DNA of 64,000 nucleotides from Leptospira koniambonensis. Its GTDB lineage: Bacteria > Spirochaetota > Leptospiria > Leptospirales > Leptospiraceae. Where the stretch lies: assembly GCF_004769555.1 (NCBI RefSeq), contig NZ_RQFY01000004.1, positions 124,001-188,000 of the forward strand, given 5' to 3'. The notes beneath the pieces are model-generated. The model saw nothing but the letters and a program-made list of their open reading frames with translations, was not told the DNA's origin and did not search any database. The position numbers and the translations under genes were made by a program. Positions 36,181 through 47,860 of the stretch are shown piece after piece (positions within the stretch are counted from its first letter, which is position 1; each line of letters starts with the position of its first letter).

Positions 36181-37077
36181 TTAACGTTTCTTCTTAGGTT
36201 TTGCTTTTTTAGGAGCAGTCTTAGCTACTTTCTTTTTAGCAGGACTTGTTTTTTTAGTCGCAGTTGTTTTAGTAGAAACTTTTTTGGAAGGAGCAGATGC
36301 GACTGTTTCCTTCTTCATATCTTCCTTAACAGCTGGTTTTTGTTTGATTGGAAGAGGCTCCTTCTTCTCTTCTGACGTAACTAAAGAGCCAAGGCATTCT
36401 ATTCCTAGTGGTCCTAAATATAAATTCAAATGTCCGTATTCAGGGATCTCTACATCATCAAAATGACCTAAGGTAGCACTTTCCCAAGGACGGACGATAC
36501 CTTCTCCCTTTGTAAACACTGCTTGTACATTATGAAATTTTGAATAAGTTTCTACAACTTCCTTCACTAATTTGGATCCAGGCATCATCTGCCAGGTGCA
36601 AGGAAAGATTGGAGCGAGGTAAGCCATATAAGTTCCGTGCATAGGAGATCCTACCACGAATATTTTTCTGACTCTATCTCTTCCTTTATAACTTAAACCT
36701 GCAGCGATCAGTCCTCCCATGGAGTGACAGATCAAATAACAATCTTTAATATTCTTCTCTATTAAGAAATTCTCAAGTATCTTACTCTTTTTACGGATAT
36801 TTCCAGTTTGAAATCCAAGTGGAACCACATAGACAGGATGCCCAAGAGAGATTAGATGTTTGCGCATCGCAGTCCAAGTCAGACCTCTTCCTAAAAATCC
36901 AGAAACACATACGATAGGGCGTTTATATCCCTCAGTATGATCCGGAAGTTCTATAAAGATCCCCAGGATATGACAGAAAAAATAATATATATGGTGATAG
37001 ATCTCGGCTAAATGTTGTACGATTACAGGACGGATATTCCCTTTTTCGGGAAGGTAAGTAAGATGGTCTCTCTTCAT
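36181..37077 (-). CDS. Alpha/beta-hydrolase (lipase-like) with Lys/Ala-rich histone-like tail
   Basis: 298 residues. Lipase core: [16 protein letters not shown] (oxyanion region), nucleophile elbow CHSMGG (S119), [12 protein letters not shown], a catalytic Asp/His region near [15 protein letters not shown]. Residues about 237-298 form a low-complexity Lys/Ala/Thr/Pro tail ([20 protein letters not shown]), like the C-terminus of histone H1 or AlgP. There is no clear signal peptide but a hydrophobic segment near residues 30-44. The tail might bind nucleic acid, lipopolysaccharide or polyphosphate. The combination is unusual. It converges with the protease gene 9 bp away. Confidence 0.75.
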   Translation of the reverse strand: MKRDHLTYLPEKGNIRPVIVQHLAEIYHHIYYFFCHILGIFIELPDHTEGYKRPIVCVSGFLGRGLTWTAMRKHLISLGHPVYVVPLGFQTGNIRKKSKILENFLIEKNIKDCYLICHSMGGLIAAGLSYKGRDRVRKIFVVGSPMHGTYMAYLAPIFPCTWQMMPGSKLVKEVVETYSKFHNVQAVFTKGEGIVRPWESATLGHFDDVEIPEYGHLNLYLGPLGIECLGSLVTSEEKKEPLPIKQKPAVKEDMKKETVASAPSKKVSTKTTATKKTSPAKKKVAKTAPKKAKPKKKR

Positions 37078-37185
37078 TCTGTTTCTGCCGCGGGCGAATA
37101 TCCCGCCCTACGGTAGAATCCATTCTCAGCCCCGAGGCGCAAACAGAATTTTATGTCATTCTGCTCTATGAAATATAGGAGAATG

Positions 37186-38031
37186 TCATTTTGTTTTGGC
37201 CTCATATTCTGCAAAAAAATCGCATAATTCTTTATGAGAATACTGATGATCCGCATAGGTAAATGTGCCGGAGTTCTTTATTTCAAGTGCAGCCTGTCGG
37301 ATGAGATGAAAACAAGCTCTAGCAAGACTTCCGCCTATACTAATTCTTCGGACTCCAAGAGATCTTAGCTCTTCAACTGTAAGTTGATTATGACTTAAAC
37401 CCATTACTACATTCAATGGGCCATTGATAGAATTTACCAATGTACCTATCGTTTTAGGATCTCCGATCCCTGGTATAAAAAGACAATCTGCTCCTGCTTC
37501 TCTATAGGAATTACAACGGGTGATTGCTTCTTCCATTGCGCTAGGATGATTTGTTAAGAATGCATCTGTTCTTGCGGTAAGAGTAAAAGGAATACCGCTT
37601 TGATCTGCGATCTTTCTGATCGCAGAAATTCTTTCCGTAGCTAGTTTGATATCTAACAAAGGAGAGGAAGGATCTCCACTTAGATCTTCTATATTACAAC
37701 CAACCACTCCAATCCCAATCGCTTGTTTTATAGTTTCTGCTGCTTGAGAAGGTTGTATCGCATAGCCGCCTTCCAGGTCTGCGCTTACTGGAATTCCCAC
37801 CGAATCCACAATCGATTTTACTTCGGCAAGCATGTCTTCTTTACTCATGATCTGGTGATCTGGTAACCCGGCTGCAAAAGCGATACCGGCACTCGTAGTC
37901 CCTATTGCAGAATATCCTGCACCTGCCAGCATGCGAGCGCTTCCCGCGTCCCATGCATTAGGCATCACAAAGATATCTTTAGAATGTAGGTTTCGAAATA
38001 TTTCACCTAATCTGTTTTGTTCAGAAGCCAT
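37186..38031 (-). CDS. Isocitrate lyase/PEP mutase superfamily protein
   Basis: A 281-residue barrel enzyme of the PEP mutase/isocitrate lyase superfamily. FVMPNAWDAGSARMLAGAG and GYSAIGTTSAGIA are the N-terminal motifs; VSADLEGGY supplies the metal-binding acidic residue; GCNIEDLSGD and LTARTDAFL follow. The isocitrate lyase KKCGH-type catalytic loop is lacking, so it is probably a C-C lyase or oxaloacetate-decarboxylase-like enzyme rather than true isocitrate lyase. AAGGA lies 4 bp before the ATG. It precedes the lipase gene by about 108 bp and follows msrB by 15 bp on the same strand. The substrate is unknown. Confidence 0.8.
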   Translation of the reverse strand: MASEQNRLGEIFRNLHSKDIFVMPNAWDAGSARMLAGAGYSAIGTTSAGIAFAAGLPDHQIMSKEDMLAEVKSIVDSVGIPVSADLEGGYAIQPSQAAETIKQAIGIGVVGCNIEDLSGDPSSPLLDIKLATERISAIRKIADQSGIPFTLTARTDAFLTNHPSAMEEAITRCNSYREAGADCLFIPGIGDPKTIGTLVNSINGPLNVVMGLSHNQLTVEELRSLGVRRISIGGSLARACFHLIRQAALEIKNSGTFTYADHQYSHKELCDFFAEYEAKTK

Positions 38032-38046
38032 GCTTTCCTTTGAATA

Positions 38047-38547
38047 TTAATCTTTTTTAAACTTTAAAGAAGCTGAATTGATACAGTATCTTAACCCAGT
38101 AGGTTCTGGACCATCAGGGAATACATGCCCTAAATGTCCTCCACATCTGGCACACATAACTTCTGTGCGGGTCATTCCATGACTATTATCTGTTTCGGAT
38201 TGAACAGATTTGTCTGCTGCTGGTTTATAAAAAGAAGGCCAGCCGCTTCCTGATTCATATTTTGTATCCGAGTTGAATAATTCAGCGCCGCAGGCAGCAC
38301 AAAGATATTTTCCTTTATCTTTATTATAATAATATTCTCCGGTAAATGCTCTTTCTGTCCCTTTTTCTCTAATGATCCTATATTGATCCGCACTAAGGAC
38401 TTTTTTCCATTCTTCTTCTGACTTTTGGACTTCGTATTTCATCTTACCTCCCTTTTTCTCTTTTGGAGCTCCTTCAGATTCGGAACATCCTGACAAAACG
38501 ATCCCTAATAAATATAAAAAACCGATACTTAGTCCGATTTTATTCAT
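38047..38547 (-). CDS. msrB: Peptide-methionine (R)-S-oxide reductase lipoprotein
   Basis: 166 residues from the ATG at 38547 (AGGA about 8 bp upstream). Lipoprotein signal with IVLSGC, Cys 21. The MsrB domain is complete: zinc ligands C83/C86 (CAAC) and C132/C135 (CARC), [20 protein letters not shown], and catalytic C155 in RYCINSASL. It reduces methionine-R-sulfoxide in proteins. Lipidation puts it at the membrane facing the periplasm, where it would repair oxidised envelope proteins. It is unfused to MsrA. An upstream extension of 40 codons is open but lacks signal character, so I reject it. Confidence 0.92.
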   Translation of the reverse strand: MNKIGLSIGFLYLLGIVLSGCSESEGAPKEKKGGKMKYEVQKSEEEWKKVLSADQYRIIREKGTERAFTGEYYYNKDKGKYLCAACGAELFNSDTKYESGSGWPSFYKPAADKSVQSETDNSHGMTRTEVMCARCGGHLGHVFPDGPEPTGLRYCINSASLKFKKD

Positions 38548-38742
38548 GGTTCTATTCCTCGGCTGATACTTCGGTTTCTTCCCGAAAAGGTTACTTTTAA
38601 ACCATGGTCTTGAAGAGTTTAATATTCTGTTGTTCGAGTTGTAAAGCTCAAACATTATTCCAAACACCTGTTCGGTTCATTATCCTTTGTTCGTATTACA
38701 AACCAACGCCACTCTTCAAAAAGTTAAGCAATCACGTAATAC

Positions 38743-38771
38743 TTGACACAAGCATAATAAAGCAGTACACC
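38743..38771 (+). promoter_or_regulatory. Weak putative promoter before acyl-CoA dehydrogenase
   Basis: TTGACA (38743-38748), 17-bp spacer, TACACC (38766-38771). GTATTAC (about 38693-38699) and GTAATAC (about 38736-38742) form a spaced inverted repeat just upstream. The -10 is poor, so confidence is low. Confidence 0.3.
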
Positions 38772-38800
38772 TAAGGCCTTAAGCGACAGGGAGCATACAA

Positions 38801-40561
<1,761 letters not shown>

Positions 40562-40568
40562 AATATAG

Positions 40569-40597
40569 AACGGCCGGCAGTCGTCGGCCGTTTTTTT
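40569..40597 (+). terminator. Terminator after acyl-CoA dehydrogenase
   Basis: AACGGCCG pairs with CGGCCGTT around GCAGTCGT and is followed by T7. It overlaps the stop of the convergent TolC gene. Confidence 0.9.
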
Positions 40598-42080
40598 ATT
40601 CTTCCTTTTTTTCTCCGGGAAGATGAGGAATTTCTCCAATCGCAACTCCAAGAGCAATACGATTCAAAGAATGTTGGTGTAACATTTTACGATAAGTGAT
40701 CTCTGCATTTAACATCCCAATTCTAGATGCAATCGCTTCTATCCTGCTATTTCTACCCGAACGATAACCGCTTGCCTGGCTTTGAGAAGTTTCTTGGGCA
40801 GACACAAATGCCTTTTGGTAGATCGCTAATATCTTTTGAGAATTCTTAAAACTTTCGAAAGCATTACGGATTTCTTGGGTAGCTGTTCTTCTTGTTTGAG
40901 AAGCAGTTAATTTTGCCTGTTTTTTAGCAGAGTCCGCTGCTTTTAGATCTGCCATTTGTGAAAATGGAGTCAAAGGCATAGTGATCTGCAATTGAGCAGT
41001 AACATCCTTGGAATGTGTTTGGCCAGGATAAGGAAAAGAATAATAATTATTTAATGCGATTGTAGGAGCAAAACCCACCCAGGCCTTATCCTTTTGTGCT
41101 TCGGCCACCTTAACACTTTGGAAAGCAGAAAGAACATCATATCTTTTTGCTAAATATTCTTCGGCTGCCATACCTGTCGGGATCGGCTCTAATTCAGCTT
41201 TAAATCCTGCAACGGAGATAGGTTTTTCATAACCCACCATTGTAGCCAATGTGATACGCACCTGTTCTAATTGGAATTTTGCATCTGCAAGAACTGCTTC
41301 CGCATTGGATAAACTTGTTTCTGAATTTAGAAGATCAGATCTCATGATCCTTCCAACTGCATACATTCTTTTTCTTTCCTGTAAAGAGTCTTGGTTTAAC
41401 TCGTACGCTTCTTGGGAAATTTTAACACTTTCTTCCAATTGCAAAAAGTTGAAGTAGGCTTGTGCGATCTCTAGATACATTCGGCCTGCTTCGTGTTTTG
41501 CTTCTAATCTTCTCTGTTCTGCCAAACTTTTGGAAGCTCTATAATCTTGGTAAGAAGCAAGTCCTGCAGATATTGGAATACTGAGTAATAAACGAGAACC
41601 CGCGCCCACTGTAGGAGGAAGATTACTTCCTGAACTGGAAGAGGGTAATAGAGAAAGAGGGTCTCCGCTTTGGATCGCCTTATATGTTTTATAATTATCT
41701 ATAACGGAAGGCTGTTGTGTATGGCCAGGAACAGAATAGAATTTGTTAAACACATAAGAAAGAGTAGGCATAAAACCGGCGAATGCCTTGTCCTTCTGTG
41801 CCAAAGCCTGTTCAGTTGCCTCGTTCTTTAGAGCAATCCTTTCAGTTCTTTCTACCGCAAGAATATAAAGATCGTCCAGACCGAAAGTTTCTTTCGCGAC
41901 TGTTTTCTCTACATCCTGGGTAGTAATCCCAGTGATATTTTTTAAACTTTCCTCTACTACCCCATCTGCGACTTTTACTTCCGGACTAGACGCACATTCC
42001 CAGAAGACTAAACAGGCAAGAATCGAGAGTATTATTTTTTTATAATTATTAAGAGTATCTACGTACTTCATCTTTCTCAT
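40596..42080 (-). CDS. TolC-family outer-membrane efflux lipoprotein
   Basis: A 494-residue TolC-like channel subunit. The N-terminus (IILSILACLVFWECASSPE) is a lipoprotein signal. Two homologous halves with alternating long helices follow: ALAQKDKAFAGFMPTLSYVF and its second copy VAEAQKDKAWVGFAPTIALN mark the tandem repeat. It forms the trimeric outer-membrane tunnel of an RND pump. Its start overlaps the stop of the RND gene by 32 bp, so the two are coupled. No periplasmic adaptor gene is adjacent. An alternative ATG is three codons in (42071). Confidence 0.9.
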   Translation of the reverse strand: MRKMKYVDTLNNYKKIILSILACLVFWECASSPEVKVADGVVEESLKNITGITTQDVEKTVAKETFGLDDLYILAVERTERIALKNEATEQALAQKDKAFAGFMPTLSYVFNKFYSVPGHTQQPSVIDNYKTYKAIQSGDPLSLLPSSSSGSNLPPTVGAGSRLLLSIPISAGLASYQDYRASKSLAEQRRLEAKHEAGRMYLEIAQAYFNFLQLEESVKISQEAYELNQDSLQERKRMYAVGRIMRSDLLNSETSLSNAEAVLADAKFQLEQVRITLATMVGYEKPISVAGFKAELEPIPTGMAAEEYLAKRYDVLSAFQSVKVAEAQKDKAWVGFAPTIALNNYYSFPYPGQTHSKDVTAQLQITMPLTPFSQMADLKAADSAKKQAKLTASQTRRTATQEIRNAFESFKNSQKILAIYQKAFVSAQETSQSQASGYRSGRNSRIEAIASRIGMLNAEITYRKMLHQHSLNRIALGVAIGEIPHLPGEKKEE

Positions 42081-45000
42081 TTTCCATAAGATAATAAGCG
42101 GCTGGAACTACAACCAAAGTGATCAATGTAGAAACGATCAAACCGCCTAAAATGGTGATCGCCATTGGGATCCTAGTTTCTGCTCCGGGTCCCAATGCCA
42201 AAGCGGGAGGAATAGCAGCCGCAATCGAAGAGAATGTTGTCATTAGCACAGGCCTTAAACGGACAGGGCAACCGATACGGATCGCATCCGCAATATTCTT
42301 CCCTTCACTTCTAACATGATTCACAAATTCCACCAGGAGAATTGAGTTCTTCTTCACAAGTCCTAAGAGCAAAATTAAGCCTATAAAACTATACATATTG
42401 AAGGATTGCCCAGCAATATAAAGAGCGATTAACGCGCCCGAAAAACTAAAAGGCATAGAAAGAAGAATATAAAAAGGCTGCTTCAAACTATTGAACTGAC
42501 TCGCTAAGATCATAAAAGACATTATAATCCCCAAGATCAAAGCTCCAGACAAACTGGACTGTGATTCGGAAGCAGTTTTTGCAGAACCAGTAACTTCTAC
42601 ATGATAACCTTCCGGAAGCATTTCTCTTGCGATACGGATTGCTTCGTTGGTTGCCCAAGTTTGTCCTTTTTCCTTAGGTGGATTTCCGAAAATTTTAATG
42701 GATCTATCTCGGTTTACTCGAGTGATATTCTTAAGAGTATTTGTAGCTTGAAGGACCAAAACATCTTTCAATCGTACGATCTCTCCGTAAGTATTTCTAA
42801 CACCTATATTCGGAATGATATCAGTGCTTTCTCCCTTGTCTTTGTCTATCTTGACCCTAACATCGAAACTTCTGCCATTCTCAGTAAAACGACTTACGTT
42901 ACGTCCTCCCATTAAAGGTCCGATGGTATTTCCGATATTCGCCATACTCACACCACGAAGTGCTGCCGCTTCTCTGTTTGGAACAATTTTGACTTCTGGT
43001 TGTCCAGAAACATAATCAGTATCTATATCCAAAATCGTTTTAGAAGAATCTAATTTTTCTCGGATAGAATCTGAAAGTTTTGCGAGTGTGGCCCAATCAG
43101 GTCCTGTCAAAACCAATTCAACAGGATAACCCCTTCCCGCACTAAAACCTCTTTGAGAAAGATCTTGGACAGAAAATTTTGCTTCAGGCACAAGATCTTT
43201 CAGATCTTTTCTGAATTCCATAAAAACTTCAGACTGAGTGATCTCTCTTCCTGTCTTTTTACTCTTAGGACGCTTTCCCATGTCCTTCATGGTAACAAAG
43301 AACATACCTGTATTGGATTCAGTTCCTCCCATTCCGCCCACATTGCTCATATACTTTTCAACAATCGGACGAGAGCTGAGATAACCTTCTACCTTCTTCA
43401 TTGCTTCATCTGTACGAATGATAGAAGAGCCAATCGGCATTTTTGCTCGGACAATAAATCTTCCCATGTCTTGAGGAGGAATGAACTCCTTCTTCAGTAA
43501 GAATAAAAAGATAATGGAGAATGCAAAAAATAGAACGGAAGAAACGATTACTGTTCCAGGTTTACGAATTACAAATTCTAAAACTTTTCCATAAACTCTT
43601 TCACAGAATTGAAGAAAGTGTTCTATGACTGGATCCATTCTTTTGAAAAAAGAAAAACGATCCGCGGCATTCTTAAGTTTAGAAAAGAGAGTATCCGCAG
43701 GTAAGGTAAACGGAGATTTGGATTTTTGTTTTTTCTGAGCCTCTTTACTTTCTTTATAACGAGAAGCTCTCATTGGAGTAAAACTCAATGCTTCAAAAAG
43801 AGAAAGTGCAACTGCTACGGAAACCGTAACTCCAAATTCCAAAAAGTAACGACCGATAATCCCGGACATAAACGCAACAGGAAGGAAGATTGCAATGATA
43901 GCAAGTGTCGCAGCTAATGCAGCAAATCTAATCTCAGATGCTCCATCTAACGATGCTTGAAACCAGGTTTTTCCAGATTCTCTATGCCTACTGATATTCT
44001 CCAACACCATAATTGCATCATCCACAACTATACCCGTCGCTAAAGAAAGACCAAGCAACGTAAATGTGTTTAACGTAAATCCAGCAAAATACAGGATTAA
44101 AAAAGTTCCCATTACGGAAGTAGGAATTGCAAGGAGAACGTTCCAAGTGCTGCTCCAATTTCCTAAGAACAATCTACACACAATCCCAGTAAGCACCGCA
44201 GAAAGTATAAGAGTAAAAACTAATTCATGAACTGAATCTCTAATAAAAGTAGTATTATCGTTAGAGACATTCAGTTCAAATCCAGGAGGAAGACTAGGTC
44301 TCAGCTCTTCTAATTTCTCCTTCACTAGATCGCCTACTTCTACAGCGTTTGCACCTTTGATCTTTTTGATCCCGAGACCAACAGCAGAAACTCCGTTAAA
44401 TCTGGAAATTCTTCTGATCTCATCCAGACCATCTTCGATCTTAGCAACTTCTCTCAAGCGAACCGGACGGAACATCGCGGCTCCACTTCTGGAGTTTATA
44501 TATATATTAGAAAATTGTTCTACAGTTGGAACATCTCCTACTGCTCTTAAGGAAACTTCGGAAAGTTTATTCTGCACTCTTCCAGAAGGAACTTCTATAT
44601 TCTGTTCCGTTAATGTATTGATGATATCGTTTACAGTAAGTTCCACTCTAAAAAGTCGGATCGGATCCAAGAACACATTGATTGTGCGGTCTACATAACC
44701 GCCTAGTATAATCTCTCCTACTCCTGGAACTTCTTGGAACTTATCTTTGAGTCTGGTCTTAACGAAGACCATCTTCTCTTGGTCGCTTCTGTTCGGAGCA
44801 GTTAATGTAACCCAGATAATTGGTTGATCGTCTGGATTAGATTTCATGATGATCGCTGGATCCAGATCGTCCGGAAGTTTATTACTTACCTGTGCGATCT
44901 TAGTTTGGATCTCTTGGACTGCGACATCCACATCACGTTTGAGTTCCAACTCAACAGTGATCGTAGCAGAACCGTCTGTGGAAACAGAACGAACTTCTAC

Positions 45001-45231
45001 CACACCCTGGACTGTCATTAAAACTTCTTCGATTGGATCGACTACGTCTGTCTCCATAACCTGAGCATTTGCTCCGGTTAAGTTGAGAGTAACGTTTACG
45101 ATCGGGAAGTCCACGTCTGGCATCTGAGAAAGACCCATACGAGAGAAGCCGATACTTCCGAGCAGGATGATAGCTGCCATCATCATCCATGCAAAAATTG
45201 GATTGCGAATAGAAACCTCAGAAAGCTTCAA
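42049..45231 (-). CDS. RND-family (AcrB/HAE1-like) efflux transporter
   Basis: A 1060-residue inner-membrane proton-driven exporter. The N-terminus SIRNPIFAWMMMAAIILLG is typical, followed by porter loops, GIVVDDAIMVLENI (TM4 proton-relay aspartates) and a second half beginning RKPGTVIVSSVLFFAFS. The C-terminal motif LLLGLVKKNSILLVEF is canonical. It is likely drug- or lipid-type rather than heavy-metal type, since it lacks CusA-like methionine motifs that I can see. The TTG start has GAGG 5-7 bp upstream. It is first in the operon with TolC, divergent from birA, and lacks an adaptor gene here. Confidence 0.93.
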   Translation of the reverse strand: MKLSEVSIRNPIFAWMMMAAIILLGSIGFSRMGLSQMPDVDFPIVNVTLNLTGANAQVMETDVVDPIEEVLMTVQGVVEVRSVSTDGSATITVELELKRDVDVAVQEIQTKIAQVSNKLPDDLDPAIIMKSNPDDQPIIWVTLTAPNRSDQEKMVFVKTRLKDKFQEVPGVGEIILGGYVDRTINVFLDPIRLFRVELTVNDIINTLTEQNIEVPSGRVQNKLSEVSLRAVGDVPTVEQFSNIYINSRSGAAMFRPVRLREVAKIEDGLDEIRRISRFNGVSAVGLGIKKIKGANAVEVGDLVKEKLEELRPSLPPGFELNVSNDNTTFIRDSVHELVFTLILSAVLTGIVCRLFLGNWSSTWNVLLAIPTSVMGTFLILYFAGFTLNTFTLLGLSLATGIVVDDAIMVLENISRHRESGKTWFQASLDGASEIRFAALAATLAIIAIFLPVAFMSGIIGRYFLEFGVTVSVAVALSLFEALSFTPMRASRYKESKEAQKKQKSKSPFTLPADTLFSKLKNAADRFSFFKRMDPVIEHFLQFCERVYGKVLEFVIRKPGTVIVSSVLFFAFSIIFLFLLKKEFIPPQDMGRFIVRAKMPIGSSIIRTDEAMKKVEGYLSSRPIVEKYMSNVGGMGGTESNTGMFFVTMKDMGKRPKSKKTGREITQSEVFMEFRKDLKDLVPEAKFSVQDLSQRGFSAGRGYPVELVLTGPDWATLAKLSDSIREKLDSSKTILDIDTDYVSGQPEVKIVPNREAAALRGVSMANIGNTIGPLMGGRNVSRFTENGRSFDVRVKIDKDKGESTDIIPNIGVRNTYGEIVRLKDVLVLQATNTLKNITRVNRDRSIKIFGNPPKEKGQTWATNEAIRIAREMLPEGYHVEVTGSAKTASESQSSLSGALILGIIMSFMILASQFNSLKQPFYILLSMPFSFSGALIALYIAGQSFNMYSFIGLILLLGLVKKNSILLVEFVNHVRSEGKNIADAIRIGCPVRLRPVLMTTFSSIAAAIPPALALGPGAETRIPMAITILGGLIVSTLITLVVVPAAYYLMENEKDEVRRYS

Positions 45232-45357
45232 AGGAACCTCTTTCTATATATATTTGTAGGGAGGGATTTTTTGTTTAGTAATAGGACCTGTCTTTTTCGC
45301 CGAAGTGCCAGATTTTTTCTTGTCCGAAAGATCAGAAAAGTGTACTAAACAGAACTC

Positions 45358-46107
45358 ATGTCGTTTCAATTATTGGATCCCGAAAAAGGAATATTTCTAT
45401 CAGAAGCAGGTTCCACGAATACCATACTAAAAGGAAAGGAATTCCCACCAGGATCCTGGATCCTAGCGGATTTTCAATCTTCCGGAAGGGGAAGAAAAGG
45501 AAAAACCTGGAGCATACTGGGAGAAGAGCCTTTTATATTTTCAGGTAAATTCTCTTCGGATTCGAACCTATCTTCTCCAGGGCTATTCTCCTTGTATGTT
45601 GGAGTCGCGGTAGCAAAGGCGATTTTGTCAGTATATCCTTCTGCCAGTAAAAAAGATCTTAGGATCAAGTGGCCGAATGATATTTATTTAAATGGTAAAA
45701 AAGTTTGCGGCATACTGATCGAAACGGAGAAGGAAGGAGAAGTTTGGGATTGGATCCTAGGAATAGGCGCCAATCTGTATGGCATTGAAATTCCAGATTA
45801 TCTGACTGATGCGGGATTTATCACTGATGATCAAAACGAAAAAGGAAGAAGAGCCAAATTTTTAGAAACATTACTTCCTCTTCTAAACGATGCAGTACTC
45901 GCAATTTCAGATGGAGACAAAAGAATAGAATTCATCAATGAAAAACTTCTTTGGAAGGGAGAAACAATTGCTTGGACAGAAAGCGGAGAACAAAAAACCG
46001 CAATATTGTTAGGAGTAAATGAAGAAGGAAAATTATTAGCCCGGACCTCGGTCGGAAACATGGTCGAATTCATTGACAGCCCCGAGGATTTCAGGTCCTT
46101 GGGATAG
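45358..46107 (+). CDS. birA: Biotin--[acetyl-CoA-carboxylase] ligase
   Basis: A 249-residue biotin protein ligase. It makes biotinyl-AMP and attaches biotin to carboxyl-carrier proteins. [11 protein letters not shown] is the biotinyl-AMP loop, [19 protein letters not shown] the catalytic Lys region, and the C-terminal beta domain ends the protein. It is the short class without the N-terminal DNA-binding domain, so it should not be a repressor. coaX follows after 1 bp in an operon with crcB. Confidence 0.9.
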   Translation: MSFQLLDPEKGIFLSEAGSTNTILKGKEFPPGSWILADFQSSGRGRKGKTWSILGEEPFIFSGKFSSDSNLSSPGLFSLYVGVAVAKAILSVYPSASKKDLRIKWPNDIYLNGKKVCGILIETEKEGEVWDWILGIGANLYGIEIPDYLTDAGFITDDQNEKGRRAKFLETLLPLLNDAVLAISDGDKRIEFINEKLLWKGETIAWTESGEQKTAILLGVNEEGKLLARTSVGNMVEFIDSPEDFRSLG

Positions 46108-46108
46108 A

Positions 46109-46885
46109 ATGATCCTAGTAATCGACGTTGGGAATACCAACACTGTCTTCGGTATTTATAAGAACGGTTCAAAAGAGCCAATTTTCCATAGAAGAACAGT
46201 TACTCGAAGAGATAGAACCTCTGATGAAATGGGACTTTATCTGAAGGGTTTCCTTCGAGAATTCGAAATAGATAGCAGCCAAATTGTTGGTGGAATCTAT
46301 TCTTCTGTTGTTCCTACGTTGAATCCGATCTTAGAAAGAATGATACATGATTGGTTTCAGATAGAACCGATCAGAGTTCAGTATCAAATGAACCTTCCTT
46401 TCGGGATTAAATATCCAAGGCCTTTCGAAATAGGTGCTGATAGATTAGTAAACGCTGCTGCCGCAGTAAAGGATCATCCAGGAAAATCAATCATCATTGA
46501 TTTAGGAACTGCTACAACATTCTGCGTAGTAGATGATACTCCTGATTATTTGGGAGGAGTGATTGCTCCAGGACTAAAAGGTTCCATGGATGCTTTGACA
46601 AGAAACACTGCTCAATTACCTCCGATCGTATTCCAAGCTCCTTCTAAAATATTAGGAGATTCTACTATAGAATCTATACAGGCAGGATTTTTCTTTGGAT
46701 GGATAGGGCTGTTAGAAGGTATCATAAAAGAAGTAAAAGCCGCTCACGGAAATGATTATAGAGTGATCGGAACCGGTGGACTTGTAACTACCATTCACGC
46801 AGCAAATCCTAAAATTTTTGATAAGATAGAGCCTCTACTTACATTAAGGGGATTACAAATCTTATACGAAGATAATGCAAAATGA
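46109..46885 (+). CDS. coaX: Type III pantothenate kinase
   Basis: 258 residues from the ATG at 46109, one base after the birA stop. ASKHA-type motifs: [10 protein letters not shown] (phosphate 1), [23 protein letters not shown] (adenosine/phosphate 2), GGVIAPGL. It phosphorylates pantothenate in the first step of coenzyme A synthesis. The class needs a monovalent cation and is not feedback-inhibited. A TTG 12 codons upstream lies in birA and is rejected. It overlaps crcB by 4 bp (ATGA). Confidence 0.93.
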   Translation: MILVIDVGNTNTVFGIYKNGSKEPIFHRRTVTRRDRTSDEMGLYLKGFLREFEIDSSQIVGGIYSSVVPTLNPILERMIHDWFQIEPIRVQYQMNLPFGIKYPRPFEIGADRLVNAAAAVKDHPGKSIIIDLGTATTFCVVDDTPDYLGGVIAPGLKGSMDALTRNTAQLPPIVFQAPSKILGDSTIESIQAGFFFGWIGLLEGIIKEVKAAHGNDYRVIGTGGLVTTIHAANPKIFDKIEPLLTLRGLQILYEDNAK

Positions 46886-47241
46886 ATCTTTTGATCGTAG
46901 GACTGGGAGGATTTTTGGGATCTGTTTGTAGATATATGATATCGCAAATGATCATCCCAAAAGAATCCGGACCATTTCCTCTTTCTACATTTGTAGTAAA
47001 TATAGCGGGCTCTCTGCTAATAGGAATATTTTACGGACTATCCCAGGGAAAAATTTCAGAAGATATAAGATTGTTTGCAACAGTTGGGTTTTGCGGAGGA
47101 TTTACAACCTTCTCCACATTTGCTTTGGAGAACCTAAAATTACTCCAATCAGGAAACTATTTTAGTTTTTTTGCATATATACTTCTGAGCACGACAATCT
47201 GTATCACTGCCGTGCTATTAGGTGTATATTTAAGTAAATAA
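46882..47241 (+). CDS. crcB: Fluoride channel CrcB/FluC
   Basis: 119 residues with four TM helices. [30 protein letters not shown] and [15 protein letters not shown] are the Fluc signatures, including the central Na+ site and the phenylalanine box. Dual-topology dimers export fluoride. Translational coupling to coaX (ATGA overlap) is notable, because Fluc genes usually sit with fluoride riboswitches and I see none here; expression seems tied to birA-coaX. Confidence 0.92.
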   Translation: MNLLIVGLGGFLGSVCRYMISQMIIPKESGPFPLSTFVVNIAGSLLIGIFYGLSQGKISEDIRLFATVGFCGGFTTFSTFALENLKLLQSGNYFSFFAYILLSTTICITAVLLGVYLSK

Positions 47242-47254
47242 GAAGAGACTGATC

Positions 47255-47845
47255 CTAAGGAAGTTTAATCTCTTTTTTAACTCCACCCTTAGATCCCTGT
47301 AATGTTTTAGTTTCGGGATTGATTTCAGAAAGGGAATCATATTCTACCTGGACTATAACCTTCCCAGTTTTATCGATCACGCCGTATTTTCCACCTTCGA
47401 TAGTGGAATGCTCTCCATCACTAACTGACTTACAACCGTTACAAACGATCGAGAAACCTCCTGTGATCGGAAAAGCAAAATCATAATTTGCAGAAATCAC
47501 CTTTTTACAAGAAGCATCGAAAAATCCAAATTTAGAATTTTCCACAAACCGAGCCAGACCCTCGGAAAAATAATCCGGACCATTATCATAAGTAAAAGCA
47601 TTCAATAAGACTTTGTTTTCAGAATCTATACAGATCCATCCGCCTTTGCCAAAAGAAAAACCTACACCATTCTCATTAAAATCATAAGCGAGTGCATATT
47701 GAGGAGAGATTTGGACTTTTCCGTTCTGGTCTTTATAACCATAAACGCCATTCTCTTCGAAAGCAGTTAACTGTAATTTTTTAGAACAGAAAACAAACAG
47801 AGGCAAAAATGCCAAAATCACAAAGAGGTAAATTTTTCGATCCAT
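47255..47845 (-). CDS. WG-repeat lipoprotein
   Basis: 196 residues. Lipoprotein signal FLPLFVFC (Cys about 20). The mature part is built of WG-type beta repeats: GVYGYKDQNGKVQISPQYALAY, GGWICIDSENKVLLNAF, SKFGFFDASCKKVISANYDFAF, GKYGVIDKTGKVIVQVEYDSL. Such repeats form extracellular beta-propeller-like surfaces for protein interaction. GGAG is 6 bp before the ATG. It is convergent with crcB and directly upstream of ruvC on the same strand. Confidence 0.8.
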   Translation of the reverse strand: MDRKIYLFVILAFLPLFVFCSKKLQLTAFEENGVYGYKDQNGKVQISPQYALAYDFNENGVGFSFGKGGWICIDSENKVLLNAFTYDNGPDYFSEGLARFVENSKFGFFDASCKKVISANYDFAFPITGGFSIVCNGCKSVSDGEHSTIEGGKYGVIDKTGKVIVQVEYDSLSEINPETKTLQGSKGGVKKEIKLP

Positions 47846-47860
47846 AGATACTCCAATATA

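Noticed and set aside
38548..38667. Forty-codon upstream extension of msrB
   Set aside because: It would bury the lipoprotein signal peptide; ATG 38547 has AGGA and gives a proper lipobox.
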